NCBI GenBank assembly: GCA_042408445.1
Contig: JBHORC010000004.1
Span: 1-64,000 of the forward strand
Source: CF-46 sp042408445
Lineage (GTDB): Bacteria > Chloroflexota > Limnocylindria > Limnocylindrales > CSP1-4
DNA: 64,000 bases
Direction: 5' to 3'
This document shows, piece by piece, positions 23,696 to 33,000 of this stretch. Made by a program: the position numbers and the translations under genes. Under the pieces are notes generated by a model. The model saw only the letters and a list, made by a program, of their open reading frames with translations, made no database searches and was not told where the DNA came from. The first letter of the stretch is position 1. Every line of letters begins with the position of its first letter.

Positions 23696-25009
23696 ATGAC
23701 CGACTTCGACGTCGACGCGCTTCGCCAACGCTTTCCGGCCCTGTCCATCGAGGATGGTGGGCGACCCGTCGCCCTGTTCGACGGCCCCGGTGGGACGCAG
23801 GTCCCGGACACCGTCATCGAGGCGGTCGCGAGCTACTACCGGACGTCCAACGCGAACCACGACGGTACCTTCCTGACCAGCCGTCGGAGCGACGCCGTCG
23901 CTCACGAGGCGCACGTCGCGATGGCGGACCTGCTCGGCGCGGCGGATCCGTCGGAGATCAAGTTCGGCGCGAACATGACGTCGCTGACGTTCCATGTCAG
24001 CCGGTCGATCGCCGCGACGATGGCGCCGGGCGACGAGATCGTCGTCACGATCCTCGATCACGAGGGCAATGTCGGGCCGTGGAAGGCGATCGCGGCCGAT
24101 CGCGGCCTCGTGATCCGGACGCTGGACATCGATCCAGCCGACTGCACGCTGGCCCTCGATCAGCTCGACGGTCTCCTGACCGACCGGACGCGGCTGGTCG
24201 CCGTCGGCTGGGCGTCGAACGCGGTCGGCACGATCAATCCCGTCGCGGAGATCGTGCGGCGAGCCCACGCGGCCGGTGCCTGGACGTACGTGGACGCGGT
24301 CCACGCCGCGCCGCATCTCCCCATCGACGTGCAGGCGATCGGGACCGACTTCCTCGCCTGCTCCACCTACAAGTTCTTCGGGCCGCACGCGGGGGTGCTG
24401 TACGGCCGGGCGGACGTGCTCGCGGCGCTGCCCGCCTACAAGTTGCGCCCGGCCGAGGACCGCTTCGAGACGGGAACGGGCAATTTCGAGGGCCTCGCCG
24501 GCGTGACCGCCGCGGTCGACTACATCGCCGGGATCGGGTCGGCCTACGGCGACGCGGCAGCCGGTGCGTCGCGCCGTGAACGGGTCGTGGCCGCGATGCG
24601 CGCCATTCGATCCTGGGAGCTGGAGCTCTACGGGCGGTTGGTCGACGGCCTCGAGCAGATCGATGGGCTGCGGCTGTACGGGATCACGGACCGGGCACGG
24701 TTCGGCGAGCGGACGCCGACCGCCGCGCTCCGCCTCGAAGGGATCGCGCCGCGGGCGGTGGCGGAGCGTCTCGGCGAGGAGGGGATCGCCGTCTGGGATG
24801 GTGACTTCTACGCGACCGGCCTGATCGAGAGGCTCGGTCTGCTCGATGAGGGTGGCGTCGTCCGGATCGGGCTGACCCACTACAACACGCCCGCCGAGGT
24901 GGATCGCCTTGTTGATGCGCTGGCCCGTATCGCGTCGGGCGCGCCGGCGGGCGCGGGCGTCGCCGCGCCGGTCGGCAGGGGATTGGCCGAAGGAGTCGCG
25001 GCCGGCTGA
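23696..25009 (+). CDS. Cysteine desulfurase-like PLP enzyme (NifS/SufS fold)
   Basis: A 437-aa fold-type I PLP enzyme of the cysteine desulfurase-like subfamily. The cofactor-binding part has DHEGNVGPWKAIA and DAVHAAPHLPIDV; the Schiff-base Lys is in CSTYKFFGPHAGVLYG. Family relatives act on cysteine, selenocysteine or related substrates. Whether a catalytic Cys loop is present could not be confirmed: near the expected site the sequence is IAPRAVAERLGEEGIAVWDG, with none. ATG 23696 has GAGGGA 4 nt upstream. It is divergent from MarR and followed after 24 bp by an FAD oxidoreductase, suggesting a regulated amino-acid catabolic unit. Confidence 0.85.
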   Translation: MTDFDVDALRQRFPALSIEDGGRPVALFDGPGGTQVPDTVIEAVASYYRTSNANHDGTFLTSRRSDAVAHEAHVAMADLLGAADPSEIKFGANMTSLTFHVSRSIAATMAPGDEIVVTILDHEGNVGPWKAIAADRGLVIRTLDIDPADCTLALDQLDGLLTDRTRLVAVGWASNAVGTINPVAEIVRRAHAAGAWTYVDAVHAAPHLPIDVQAIGTDFLACSTYKFFGPHAGVLYGRADVLAALPAYKLRPAEDRFETGTGNFEGLAGVTAAVDYIAGIGSAYGDAAAGASRRERVVAAMRAIRSWELELYGRLVDGLEQIDGLRLYGITDRARFGERTPTAALRLEGIAPRAVAERLGEEGIAVWDGDFYATGLIERLGLLDEGGVVRIGLTHYNTPAEVDRLVDALARIASGAPAGAGVAAPVGRGLAEGVAAG

Positions 25010-25033
25010 CACGGACACTCTCCCCGCTCGCGC

Positions 25034-26326
25034 GTGCCTGACGCGTCCTCTGTGACTCGATCCGCGCCGGTGGACGTCGCCGTCATCGGCGGAGGGATCG
25101 CCGGCACGTCCACTGCGGCGTTCCTCGCGGCCGAAGGGCTGCGCGTCCGGCTCCATGAGCGCTCCGGGATCGCGGCCGGCGCGAGCGGACGGAACTCCGG
25201 GATCGTCCAGCACCCGTTCGACCCGGTGCTTGCCGACCTGTACCACCGGTCGCTCGTCGAGTACCGGGCGCTCGAGGCCGAGCTCGCGATGGCCACGACG
25301 GGCGGCGACGGGTTCCGGCTCGGGGGTTCGCCGGCGGGTCTGCTCTACGTCGGGCACGACGAGGCGACCGCGCGCGAGACCGCTCGACGATGGGCCGCCG
25401 CGTGGCCCGACGCCCGCCCGGAGGTGCTGTCCGGCGGCGAGCTCCATCGACTCGAGCCTGCCGTGTCCGAGGATCTCGTCGCCTGCCGGCTCCAGATCGG
25501 GTTTCCGGTCGCGCCGGCCGCAGCCACCCACGCCTTCGCGGAGCTGGCGAGGGCCCGCGGCGTCGAGATCATGGTCGGCGGTGTCGCGAGGCCGGCGATG
25601 TCGGGTGGCGCCGCCGTCGGTGTCGAGGTCGACGGGGAGGTCCAGCCGGCGGGCATTGTGGTCGTCGCCGCCGGCCCGTGGACCCCGGACGTGATCGAAC
25701 CGTTCGGTACGTGGCGGCCGATCCGACCGGTGTGGGGCGTGGTTGCCTCGGTTGCGTGCCCGGACGCGCCGCGACACGGGCTGGAGGCGACGGACATCGA
25801 CATCGAGCCGCCGACAGGGGCGAGCGCCGACGCGAGCGATGACGAGATCGTCCCGAACGCGTCGCGGAGCGCCGCCGTCCTGAGCGACGCGGAGGTCGAC
25901 TTCAGCCTCGCGCCGGGCGTGGGCTCGAGCGCGCTCGGGTCGACGTTCCTTGCGGAGGAACCGGATCCCGCGGCCTGGCTGGATGCGCTCCGGCGGGTCG
26001 GCGCGCGCTACGTGCCCGCGATCGCCGCGGCCGCGATCGTCGGACATCGCCACTGCGCCCGCCCGGTCAGCCTCGACGGCCGACCGCTCGTCGGCAGGGC
26101 GGCGTGGGCGGAGGGGCTCTGGGTGATCGCCGGGCACGGGCCGTGGGGGATCTCGACCGGTCCCGGCTCGGCTCGGCTCCTCGTGGACGCGCTCGTCGGG
26201 CGGTCAGACGGCCCGGTCCCCGTCGCCCTCGACCCATCCCGGTTCGGTGTCCCGGGAGGGGTTGCCGCCGCCGCATCGAACGCCCGGATCAGCGCCAGGA
26301 GTCGCCGCTCGAGAGATAGAACGTGA
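25034..26326 (+). CDS. FAD-dependent oxidoreductase (DAO/DadA-like)
   Basis: A 430-aa flavoenzyme of the D-amino acid oxidase/glycine oxidase family. The N-terminal dinucleotide motif is VAVIGGGIAGTSTAAFLAAE followed by HERSGIAAGASGRNSGIV, a variant of the family's second flavin loop. The C-terminal FAD-binding end is SLDGRPLVGRAAWAEGLWVIAGHGPWG. It would oxidise an amine or amino acid to the imino product. The last 25 residues are a basic tail beyond the usual fold and overlap the convergent small gene by 38 bp. GTG 25034 follows the PLP-enzyme stop by 24 bp without a Shine-Dalgarno, consistent with an operon. Confidence 0.85.
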   Translation: MPDASSVTRSAPVDVAVIGGGIAGTSTAAFLAAEGLRVRLHERSGIAAGASGRNSGIVQHPFDPVLADLYHRSLVEYRALEAELAMATTGGDGFRLGGSPAGLLYVGHDEATARETARRWAAAWPDARPEVLSGGELHRLEPAVSEDLVACRLQIGFPVAPAAATHAFAELARARGVEIMVGGVARPAMSGGAAVGVEVDGEVQPAGIVVVAAGPWTPDVIEPFGTWRPIRPVWGVVASVACPDAPRHGLEATDIDIEPPTGASADASDDEIVPNASRSAAVLSDAEVDFSLAPGVGSSALGSTFLAEEPDPAAWLDALRRVGARYVPAIAAAAIVGHRHCARPVSLDGRPLVGRAAWAEGLWVIAGHGPWGISTGPGSARLLVDALVGRSDGPVPVALDPSRFGVPGGVAAAASNARISARSRRSRDRT

Positions 26327-26555
26327 GCTGCGCCCAGCGCTCGCGGAATGCGGCCCATCGTTCGATGAGCATCGTCCAGCCCGGGCCTGCGGGCGCCGAC
26401 GGATCGAAGGCGCGCACGTCGACGATCGTCTCGGCGGTCGTCCGCTGCGACACAGCCGCGGCCAGTTCGATCAGAGGCGCCTCGGGCCGTCGGGCGCCGA
26501 CCACGAACCGGGGTGAAGCCCCGGAGATCCGTGCCGCCGCCGCGTAGCCACTCAC
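26289..26555 (-). CDS. Small conserved-looking protein, unknown function
   Basis: An 88-aa protein starting GTG 26555, with ordered sequence character (SPRFVVGARRPEAPLIELAA, then TIVDVRAFDPSAPAGPGWTM, then a Trp-rich helix ERWAAFRERWAQLTFYL). No domain is recognised. It is supported by a TAGGCT box 6 nt before the GTG and by non-random composition compared with out-of-frame DNA. It runs into the 3' end of the FAD oxidoreductase (38-bp overlap, convergent) and is divergent from the amidinohydrolase. A compact alpha/beta protein acting alongside the amino-acid enzymes is a guess. Confidence 0.6.
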   Translation of the reverse strand: MSGYAAAARISGASPRFVVGARRPEAPLIELAAAVSQRTTAETIVDVRAFDPSAPAGPGWTMLIERWAAFRERWAQLTFYLSSGDSWR

Positions 26556-26561
26556 GGTTGG

Positions 26562-26567
26562 AGCCTA
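26562..26567 (-). promoter_or_regulatory. Leaderless -10 box (TAGGCT)
   Basis: TAGGCT ends 6 nt before GTG 26555. It forms a divergent pair of leaderless promoters with TATCCT at 26606, only 38 bp apart. Confidence 0.5.
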
Positions 26568-26605
26568 GCGCGCGCAACCGCCGGCGGGAAGACGCGACCG
26601 GGTCG

Positions 26606-26611
26606 TATCCT
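26606..26611 (+). promoter_or_regulatory. Leaderless -10 box (TATCCT)
   Basis: TATCCT lies 7 nt before GTG 26619 of the amidinohydrolase gene. No Shine-Dalgarno is present. Confidence 0.6.
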
Positions 26612-26618
26612 CGGCCCG

Positions 26619-27491
26619 GTGACCCCTCCGCCCCTCCGCGTCGGCGTCCGCAGCGCCACCGCGCCGCTCCGCGATGTCCTTGTGAACCGGCCCGGCGACG
26701 CATTCGGTCGTGCCTTCGACGAGCCCGCTCACGGCTTCCTCCGGCCGGTCGACCTGGCGGCAGCGCAGCGCGAGCACGACTCGCTCGTCGACACGCTGGA
26801 GCGTCTCGGGACGCAGGTTCACGTTCTCGAGCAGGACGAAGCGACCGATCCCGACCTCGTCTACGTCTTCGACCCGCTCCTCGTCGTCGCCGACGGCGCG
26901 ATCCCCCTTCGGCCCGGCAAGCCGAACCGTGCGAGCGAGCCGGCGATCCTGGGGGAGTGGCTGGAGCGACGCGGCGTTCCGATCGTCGGCCGGATCGAGG
27001 CGCCGGGCACGGTCGAGGGCGGCGACACGGTCTGGCTCCGCGACGATCTCCTCGTCATCGGCCGATCGCTCCGGACGAATGACGCCGGCGCCCGACGGGT
27101 GGCCGACCTCGTCGGTGGCGACGTCCGGATCGTCGACCTGCCGCACTGGAAGGGCCCGGACGAGCTCGTGCACCTGATGTCGGTGATCTCGCCGGTCAGC
27201 GACGACCTCGCGGTCGTGTTCCTGCCGCTCCTGCCGGCCGGCCTCTTCGAGTGGCTCCGGGATCTCGACATCCGGCTCGTCGAGGTGCCCGACGACGAGT
27301 ACCTGACCCTCGGCTGCAATGTCCTGGCGGTGCGACCGGGCGTCGTCGTCGTCGCCGACGGCAATCCGGTCACTCGCCGGCGCCTCGAGCAGGCCGGCGT
27401 CGAGGTCCACGGCGTGCCGCTCCGGGAGGTCGGCGAGAACGGATCCGGCGGCGTCACCTGCCTGACGCGGCCCCTGCTGCGCGAGCGCTGA
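26619..27491 (+). CDS. Amidinohydrolase/DDAH-type dimethylarginine or arginine hydrolase
   Basis: A 290-aa pentein-fold enzyme related to dimethylarginine dimethylaminohydrolase and arginine deiminase. Such enzymes hydrolyse a guanidino group to citrulline plus ammonia or amine via a thioimidate on Cys. The catalytic elements are visible: TVEGGDTVW (Glu/Asp), the active-site His in HWKGPDELVHLMSVISP, and the C-terminal nucleophile in GSGGVTCLTRPL. Length matches DDAH. GTG 26619 is set by the TATCCT box 7 nt upstream. It is followed after 5 bp by an M20 deacylase, so the pair may process modified arginine or acylated amino acids. Confidence 0.87.
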   Translation: MTPPPLRVGVRSATAPLRDVLVNRPGDAFGRAFDEPAHGFLRPVDLAAAQREHDSLVDTLERLGTQVHVLEQDEATDPDLVYVFDPLLVVADGAIPLRPGKPNRASEPAILGEWLERRGVPIVGRIEAPGTVEGGDTVWLRDDLLVIGRSLRTNDAGARRVADLVGGDVRIVDLPHWKGPDELVHLMSVISPVSDDLAVVFLPLLPAGLFEWLRDLDIRLVEVPDDEYLTLGCNVLAVRPGVVVVADGNPVTRRRLEQAGVEVHGVPLREVGENGSGGVTCLTRPLLRER

Positions 27492-27496
27492 GCAGG

Positions 27497-28738
27497 ATGA
27501 CCCAGGCGATCGATCGGGAGGCCCTCGTCGATGACCTCGTCGGACTGATCCGGATCCCGAGCGTCACTGGCGCCGAGGAGGCGGTGGCAGCGGATGCCGC
27601 GCGTCGCCTCGCCGCCGCTGGCGCGACGGTGGAGGTCGTCTGGCCGGATCCGGCGGAGATCCGGACTGACCCGGGGTGGCCGGGCGAGGAGACGACGCGG
27701 TCTGCCCTGCCCGTCGTCATCGGGCGGCTCGGCCGGCCCGGCGGCCGTCGCCTCGTGCTGTCCGGTCACCTCGACGTGGTGCCGCCCGGCGATCCGGCGA
27801 CGTGGACGGCGGATCCGTGGGGCGGCGAGATCCGCGATGGTCGGCTGTACGGCCGTGGGGCCTGTGACATGAAGGGCGGCGTGGCATCCATCCTCGCCGC
27901 CGTTCGAGCGCTGACGGGGAGCGGTGTCGCGGACCGGCTGCAGGGCGAGCTCGTCGTCGCGTTCGTCCCCGGCGAGGAGGACGGCGGCCAGGGCACGCTT
28001 GCAGCGATCCGCGCCGGTGTCACCGGCGACCTCGCGATCATCACGGAGCCCTCGAACCTCGACATCGTCGTCGCCCACGCGGGGGCGATCACCTTCCGGC
28101 TCACGGTTCCCGGACGCGCGGCGCACGCGTCGCAGCGCCGCGAAGGCGTCTCCGCGCTCGACAACCTGTACACCGTGCTCCGCGCGCTCGAGGACGACGA
28201 GCGACACCGGAACGCGGCGGAGACGCACCCGCTGATGACGCCGCTCGGGCTGCCGTACCCGACGATCGTCGGGATCGTGTCCGGCGGCGAATGGGCGTCG
28301 ACGGTCCTGGACCGCGTGGTCGCCGACGGGCGCTACGGTGTTCGACTCGGGCAGTCACCGGCCGAGGCGGGCCGCGAGCTGATGCGGGTGATCGACGACG
28401 TCAACGAGACCGACCCGTTCCTGCGTGACCATCCGGCCACGATCGAGATCGTCGGCGGCGAGTTCGGGTCCGGCCAGGTCCCGATGGATCACCGCCTGCC
28501 CGTTGGCCTGGCGGCGGTCGCGGAAGCCGTGACGGGCCGCCGCCCCGCGCTTCTGGGCGAGCCGTACGGCGCGGACATGCGCCTGTTCATCAACGAGGGT
28601 GACACGCCCTGCGTGATGTTCGGACCCGGCGACGTCCGGGTCGCCCACAGCGCGGACGAGCACGTCCCGCTCGACGAGGTCGAGACGTGTGCGGCGGTCC
28701 TCGCAGCCTGGGTCGAACGCGAGCTCAGCGACGGCTGA
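27497..28738 (+). CDS. M20 family metallopeptidase/deacylase (ArgE/DapE-like)
   Basis: A 413-aa two-zinc hydrolase of the acetylornithine deacetylase/succinyl-diaminopimelate desuccinylase type. Metal and catalytic residues follow the family order: His and Asp in LSGHLDVVPPG, bridging Asp in GRGACDMKGG, catalytic Glu-Glu in VPGEEDGG, and C-terminal His in SADEHVPLDE. The lid/dimerisation domain lies between about 175 and 300. ATG 27497 is 5 bp after the amidinohydrolase stop, with AGCAGG directly before it, so the two are one operon. The acyl-amino-acid substrate cannot be named. It converges on the MFS gene, 6 bp away. Confidence 0.87.
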   Translation: MTQAIDREALVDDLVGLIRIPSVTGAEEAVAADAARRLAAAGATVEVVWPDPAEIRTDPGWPGEETTRSALPVVIGRLGRPGGRRLVLSGHLDVVPPGDPATWTADPWGGEIRDGRLYGRGACDMKGGVASILAAVRALTGSGVADRLQGELVVAFVPGEEDGGQGTLAAIRAGVTGDLAIITEPSNLDIVVAHAGAITFRLTVPGRAAHASQRREGVSALDNLYTVLRALEDDERHRNAAETHPLMTPLGLPYPTIVGIVSGGEWASTVLDRVVADGRYGVRLGQSPAEAGRELMRVIDDVNETDPFLRDHPATIEIVGGEFGSGQVPMDHRLPVGLAAVAEAVTGRRPALLGEPYGADMRLFINEGDTPCVMFGPGDVRVAHSADEHVPLDEVETCAAVLAAWVERELSDG

Positions 28739-28744
28739 GGGCCG

Positions 28745-30004
28745 TCAGGCCGTCGACGGTGCCCGGTTGAGGGAGCCGCGGCGGATCGTGAGGATCCACG
28801 CCGGGATCGCGACGAGGACCGCGCCGAGGACGCCGAGCGTCGCGTAGCCGGCGGACGCGACGAGGACACCCGACCCCAGCGAGGCCAACGCGGCCGTGCT
28901 CCAGATCAGGGCGTCGGCGAGGCCCTGGACGCGGGTCCGCTCGACGATCGAGACGCCGCTCGTGAGCAGCGCGCTGCCCGCGACGTAGCCGAGGTTCCAG
29001 CCGAACCCGAGCAGGAACAGCGCGAGCAGCAGGAGGCGGTCGTCCTCGGCCGGTGCGACCGCGGCGAGCACGCCGGCGACCGCGAGCACGGCCATGCCGG
29101 CATAGATGACGAGCGGACTTCCGAACCGGTCCGTCAGCCGGCCGGAGACCGGCGCCAGCGCGTACATCCCGGCGGTGTGCGCGCTCAGGACGAGCCCGAC
29201 AGCCGAGAGGTCGTGGCCGTGGTCCGTCATGTGGAGCGGTGTCATCGTCATGATCAGGACCATCACGAACTGACCGATGACGAGCGCGACAATCGACACG
29301 AGGACCGCCGGTCTCCGCACGATGACGCCGAGCCGGGCCGCGGCGACGTTCTCGCTGGGCCGGCCGTGGTGGTCCGCGAGGTCATACGGATCCGGCCGGA
29401 GCCGGACGAACGACACGATCGACGCGAGGCCGACCAGGGCGATCGGCACGAGGTACGGACCGGCGTGGTGGGGAAGGCCGAGGGCCATCGCGACCTCGCC
29501 GCTCGGACCGACGAGGTTCGGCCCGACGACCGCGCCGACGGTGGCGGCCCAGACGACCGTCCCGAGGGCGGTCGCCCGGCGCTCCGCCGGGTAGAGGTCC
29601 GCCGCGGCGTAGCGCGAGAGCTGGTTCGCGCTGTTCCCGAACCCGATCAGGAGCGAGCCCGCCAGCAGGAGTGCGAAGTTCGCCTCGACGATGGCGATCA
29701 CGGCGACGACCGCCCCGCCGACACCGACGGCATAGCCGGCGACGAGCCCGGGTCGGCGGCCGCGTCGGCTCATCAGCCACGACAGACTCGTCGCCCCGAG
29801 CGCGGCGCCGAGCACGACGGCGGCGGCGGGCGCACCGGCGAGGGCCGCCGAACCCGCAAGATCCTTGGCGACGATCGTCGCCACCGTCAGCGCGGCGATG
29901 TGACCGCTGCTGCCAAGGGCGACTCCCGCAACGAGGCTCCAGACGGTCCGGCGACGCAGTCGATCGAGCTCGGCCGCGGGGAGCGACGTGACGGCGAGGG
30001 ACAT
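28745..30004 (-). CDS. Major facilitator superfamily transporter
   Basis: A 419-aa, 12-segment MFS permease. The loop between segments 2 and 3 has the signature GATSLSWLMSRRGRRPGLVAG, the second half repeats SGRLTDRFGSPLVIYAG, and the cytosolic centre is a RLRPDPYDLADHHGRPSE loop near residue 205. It probably exports a small molecule by proton antiport; the substrate is unknown. ATG 30004 is fixed by TATCCT 6 nt upstream, with no Shine-Dalgarno. It converges on the M20 gene and sits 46 bp beyond the helicase stop on the same strand. Confidence 0.88.
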   Translation of the reverse strand: MSLAVTSLPAAELDRLRRRTVWSLVAGVALGSSGHIAALTVATIVAKDLAGSAALAGAPAAAVVLGAALGATSLSWLMSRRGRRPGLVAGYAVGVGGAVVAVIAIVEANFALLLAGSLLIGFGNSANQLSRYAAADLYPAERRATALGTVVWAATVGAVVGPNLVGPSGEVAMALGLPHHAGPYLVPIALVGLASIVSFVRLRPDPYDLADHHGRPSENVAAARLGVIVRRPAVLVSIVALVIGQFVMVLIMTMTPLHMTDHGHDLSAVGLVLSAHTAGMYALAPVSGRLTDRFGSPLVIYAGMAVLAVAGVLAAVAPAEDDRLLLLALFLLGFGWNLGYVAGSALLTSGVSIVERTRVQGLADALIWSTAALASLGSGVLVASAGYATLGVLGAVLVAIPAWILTIRRGSLNRAPSTA

Positions 30005-30010
30005 CGGCGG

Positions 30011-30016
30011 AGGATA
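30011..30016 (-). promoter_or_regulatory. Leaderless -10 box (TATCCT)
   Basis: TATCCT ends 6 nt before ATG 30004 of the MFS gene. Confidence 0.6.
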
Positions 30017-30050
30017 CGCGGCCGGGGCGGATCGGCGGCCGGGGCGAACG

Positions 30051-33000
30051 CTAGAGCCCGAGCGTCATCGCGACCGGCCGCGCCACCGCCGGTTCGGGCT
30101 CCGCGGGCAGGCTGCCACGGACGTCCCGGCGCTCGACGGCGACCGCCCGGTCCTGCTCGGCCGCGATCTCGACGAGCCTGCACAGCGCGTTCGCCTTGCG
30201 CATCTCGTCCGGGCCGTGCGGCGCCACGAGGAGCAGCTCCGGGCTGGCGATCACGATCGCGAGGCCCATCGCGCGCGACACGGCCACGTTGAGCCGGTGC
30301 CCGTCGTAGAGGAACGACATCCCGCGCGGCGCGTCCTCCGCGGACGAAGCGGCCATCGAATAGATCGCGATCGGTGCCTCCTGGCCCTGGAACTTGTCGA
30401 CCGTGCCGACCCGGCCCGGCCGATGCAGCCGCCGCTGGAGGCTTGCCTGGATCGCCGCGACCTGCGCGTTGTACGGCGCGACGACGAGGATGTCGTCCAG
30501 GCCGACAGGCCGGCGCCGCCCGCGACGGTCCGTCCACGTTCGCTCCAGGAGCTCCTCGACCGCATCTGCGACCCGCTCCGCCTCGGCGATCGACGCCGAC
30601 TCGTCTCCCACGTGGACGACCGGCTGCCAGCGGATCCCGGTGCCCCCGATCGCCGGATCGCCGTCCAGGCGCTGCCGGCTGGTTGCAGGGTCGGCCGCGA
30701 GCCGCCCGTCGTAGAAGATCTCCGAGATGAAGCCGTTGACGTCCGGATGGAGGCGGTACGTCGTCGGCAGGAACAGTCCCCGCTCCGGCGGAACCGTGAG
30801 CGCGTCGCCGACGAGATGCTCCAGCGCCGCCGTTCCGGCGCCCTCTGGATGGATTCCCTGGCTGACCATCGGGAGCTGGTTCGGATCGCCGAGCAGCACG
30901 AGCGACGAGGCCGCGCCGCTGATCGCGACGGCGTTGGCGAGGCTCATCTGGCCGGCCTCGTCCACGAACAGGACGTCGACCGACTCCAGCATCTCGGCCC
31001 GCGCCCACAGCCAGGCCGTCCCGGCCGCGATCGAGACGGATCCCGCCGCGAGCTCGCGGGCGACCTCGCCGTTGTCGTCGGTCGCGCGGTTGCCCGATCG
31101 CGTCGAGGCAGCTTCCCCGTCGGATTTCTGGATCGCCGCGAAGGGCAGGCCGCGTTCCGCGAACGCCTCGGCGGTGGCGTCCAGCAGGTTCGTGATCGCC
31201 TTGTGGGACTGGGCAGTGATCCCGACCCGCCGTCCCGCCGCGACCAGGGCGGCGATCATCCTGGCGCCGGTCCACGTCTTGCCGGTCCCCGGCGGACCCT
31301 GCACGGGCAGGACGCCGTGCTCCAGGTCCAGCGCGAGCCGGGTCGCCGCGCGGAGCAGGTCCTCGTCCGGCAGCCGGAGAGGATCGCGGGCGGGCGCGCC
31401 GTCGAGGCTGGCGAGTCGCGGCGTCGTGCGACGGACGAGGTCTCGGGCGGCCCGGAATCGGCGATCTTCGTCCGGCGGGTCCATCCCCCGCTCGATCACG
31501 TCGTCCGCGACGCGCCGGATTGCGTCCCGGAGGACATCGACCTGGATCGGCTTGCCGGGGATCAGCGCCGCCGGGTGACGGTCGAGCTTGCTCGCGGTCC
31601 GGAACAGGTCGATCGTGCCCGCGACATCGTCGATCGCGACGACCTCGCCCGCGTCGAGGCCCTGCTCGGCGTCGGGCTCGATGGCGTTTCGGCCCACGCG
31701 GATCCGGTGATCCTGCGGCGTGAATGTGTAGCGCCGGACCCACCCGCCCTTGCCGCGCGCCTCGACGTCGCCATCGAACTCGAGCCCGCCCAGTCCCTCG
31801 TTCGAGTCGATCAGCTCGTCGATGCCCAGCTCGTTGAGCCGATAGAAGTTCCACCACTCCGGCTTCGCGTCGCGGCCGTGCCAGTCGAGGAGCTGGGCGA
31901 GCAGCCAGCGCTCGCGCTGCTCGTCGGTCGCCCGGGTTCGATCGGCTGGAACGTCGATGGTGAGCGCCTCGACGCGGCGAGCCGTCTCGGCCTGCTGGGC
32001 CGTCTGTGCTTCCGACGGCAGTCCGTCCGAGATGCTCGGCCGCTCCATGGGCCAGCCCCGCCCGATCGCCTCGTCTCGCCGGTCCTCGAGCCAGTTGCGG
32101 AGGAGCCAGGTGGAGACGCAGTCGTCGCGGTTGTAGTCCGCGAGGTCGGCGAGGTGCTGTTGATCGCGGTCGCGGAGCCACGTCTCGTAGGCCACGACCG
32201 AGAACCCGGCCTCCGTCACCGGGCCCTCGCGCTTGGGGAGGTAGAACTTCTCGATCTTCTTGATCGAGTACGACTCCACGGAGGCGCGAACGCCCTGGCG
32301 AACGACGTTGAAGAGGTCGATGAGGACGCCGCCCCGGAGCAGCCGGTCCACCTCGTCGATCCGCGTCGCGTGACGCTGCATCAGCCGCTTGATCGCGCCG
32401 GCCTCGTAGCCGGCGTAGTGGTAGACGTGCATCGTCGGGTCACGCTCGAGCCGCTCGATGACGAGATCGACGAACGCTTCGAAGGCGGCCTTCTCCCCGG
32501 CCCGGTCGTGTCCCCAGATCGGCGTGTACACGGCCTCGCCGGTGTCGATCGTGACGACGCCGAGGAGATACTCCAGGCCGCCATCCTCGATCCACGGGTC
32601 CGCCTCGATGTCGAAGAACACGTCGGACGCGGAGGGCTCCGGCAGCAGCGCGAGTCCGCGCCCAGGCTCGCCGGCGACCGGCTCGATGAGCTCGCACAGA
32701 AGCCGCTGCTCGTCCTCGCCCGCAACCTGGACGCGCGCCTGGTTCCGGAGACGTTCCAGCGTGCGGGGATTGAGGTCCGCGACCGCGGCCTCCGGCGGCA
32801 GCGTGGCCAGCAGCCGACGCGTCGGAAGCCCGGCCTCCTCGAGTCGCTCCGTGGCCGCGCGCGACATGCCGGCGACGAGCGAGAGGTGGTCGTCCGCTCG
32901 CCGCCGATCCATGCACACGGGGAACCAGACGCAGACCCGGCAATGGTTGACGGGCTCCGGGTACGTCACGGGCGTCGATTCGAGGGGGCCGCCGAAGACC

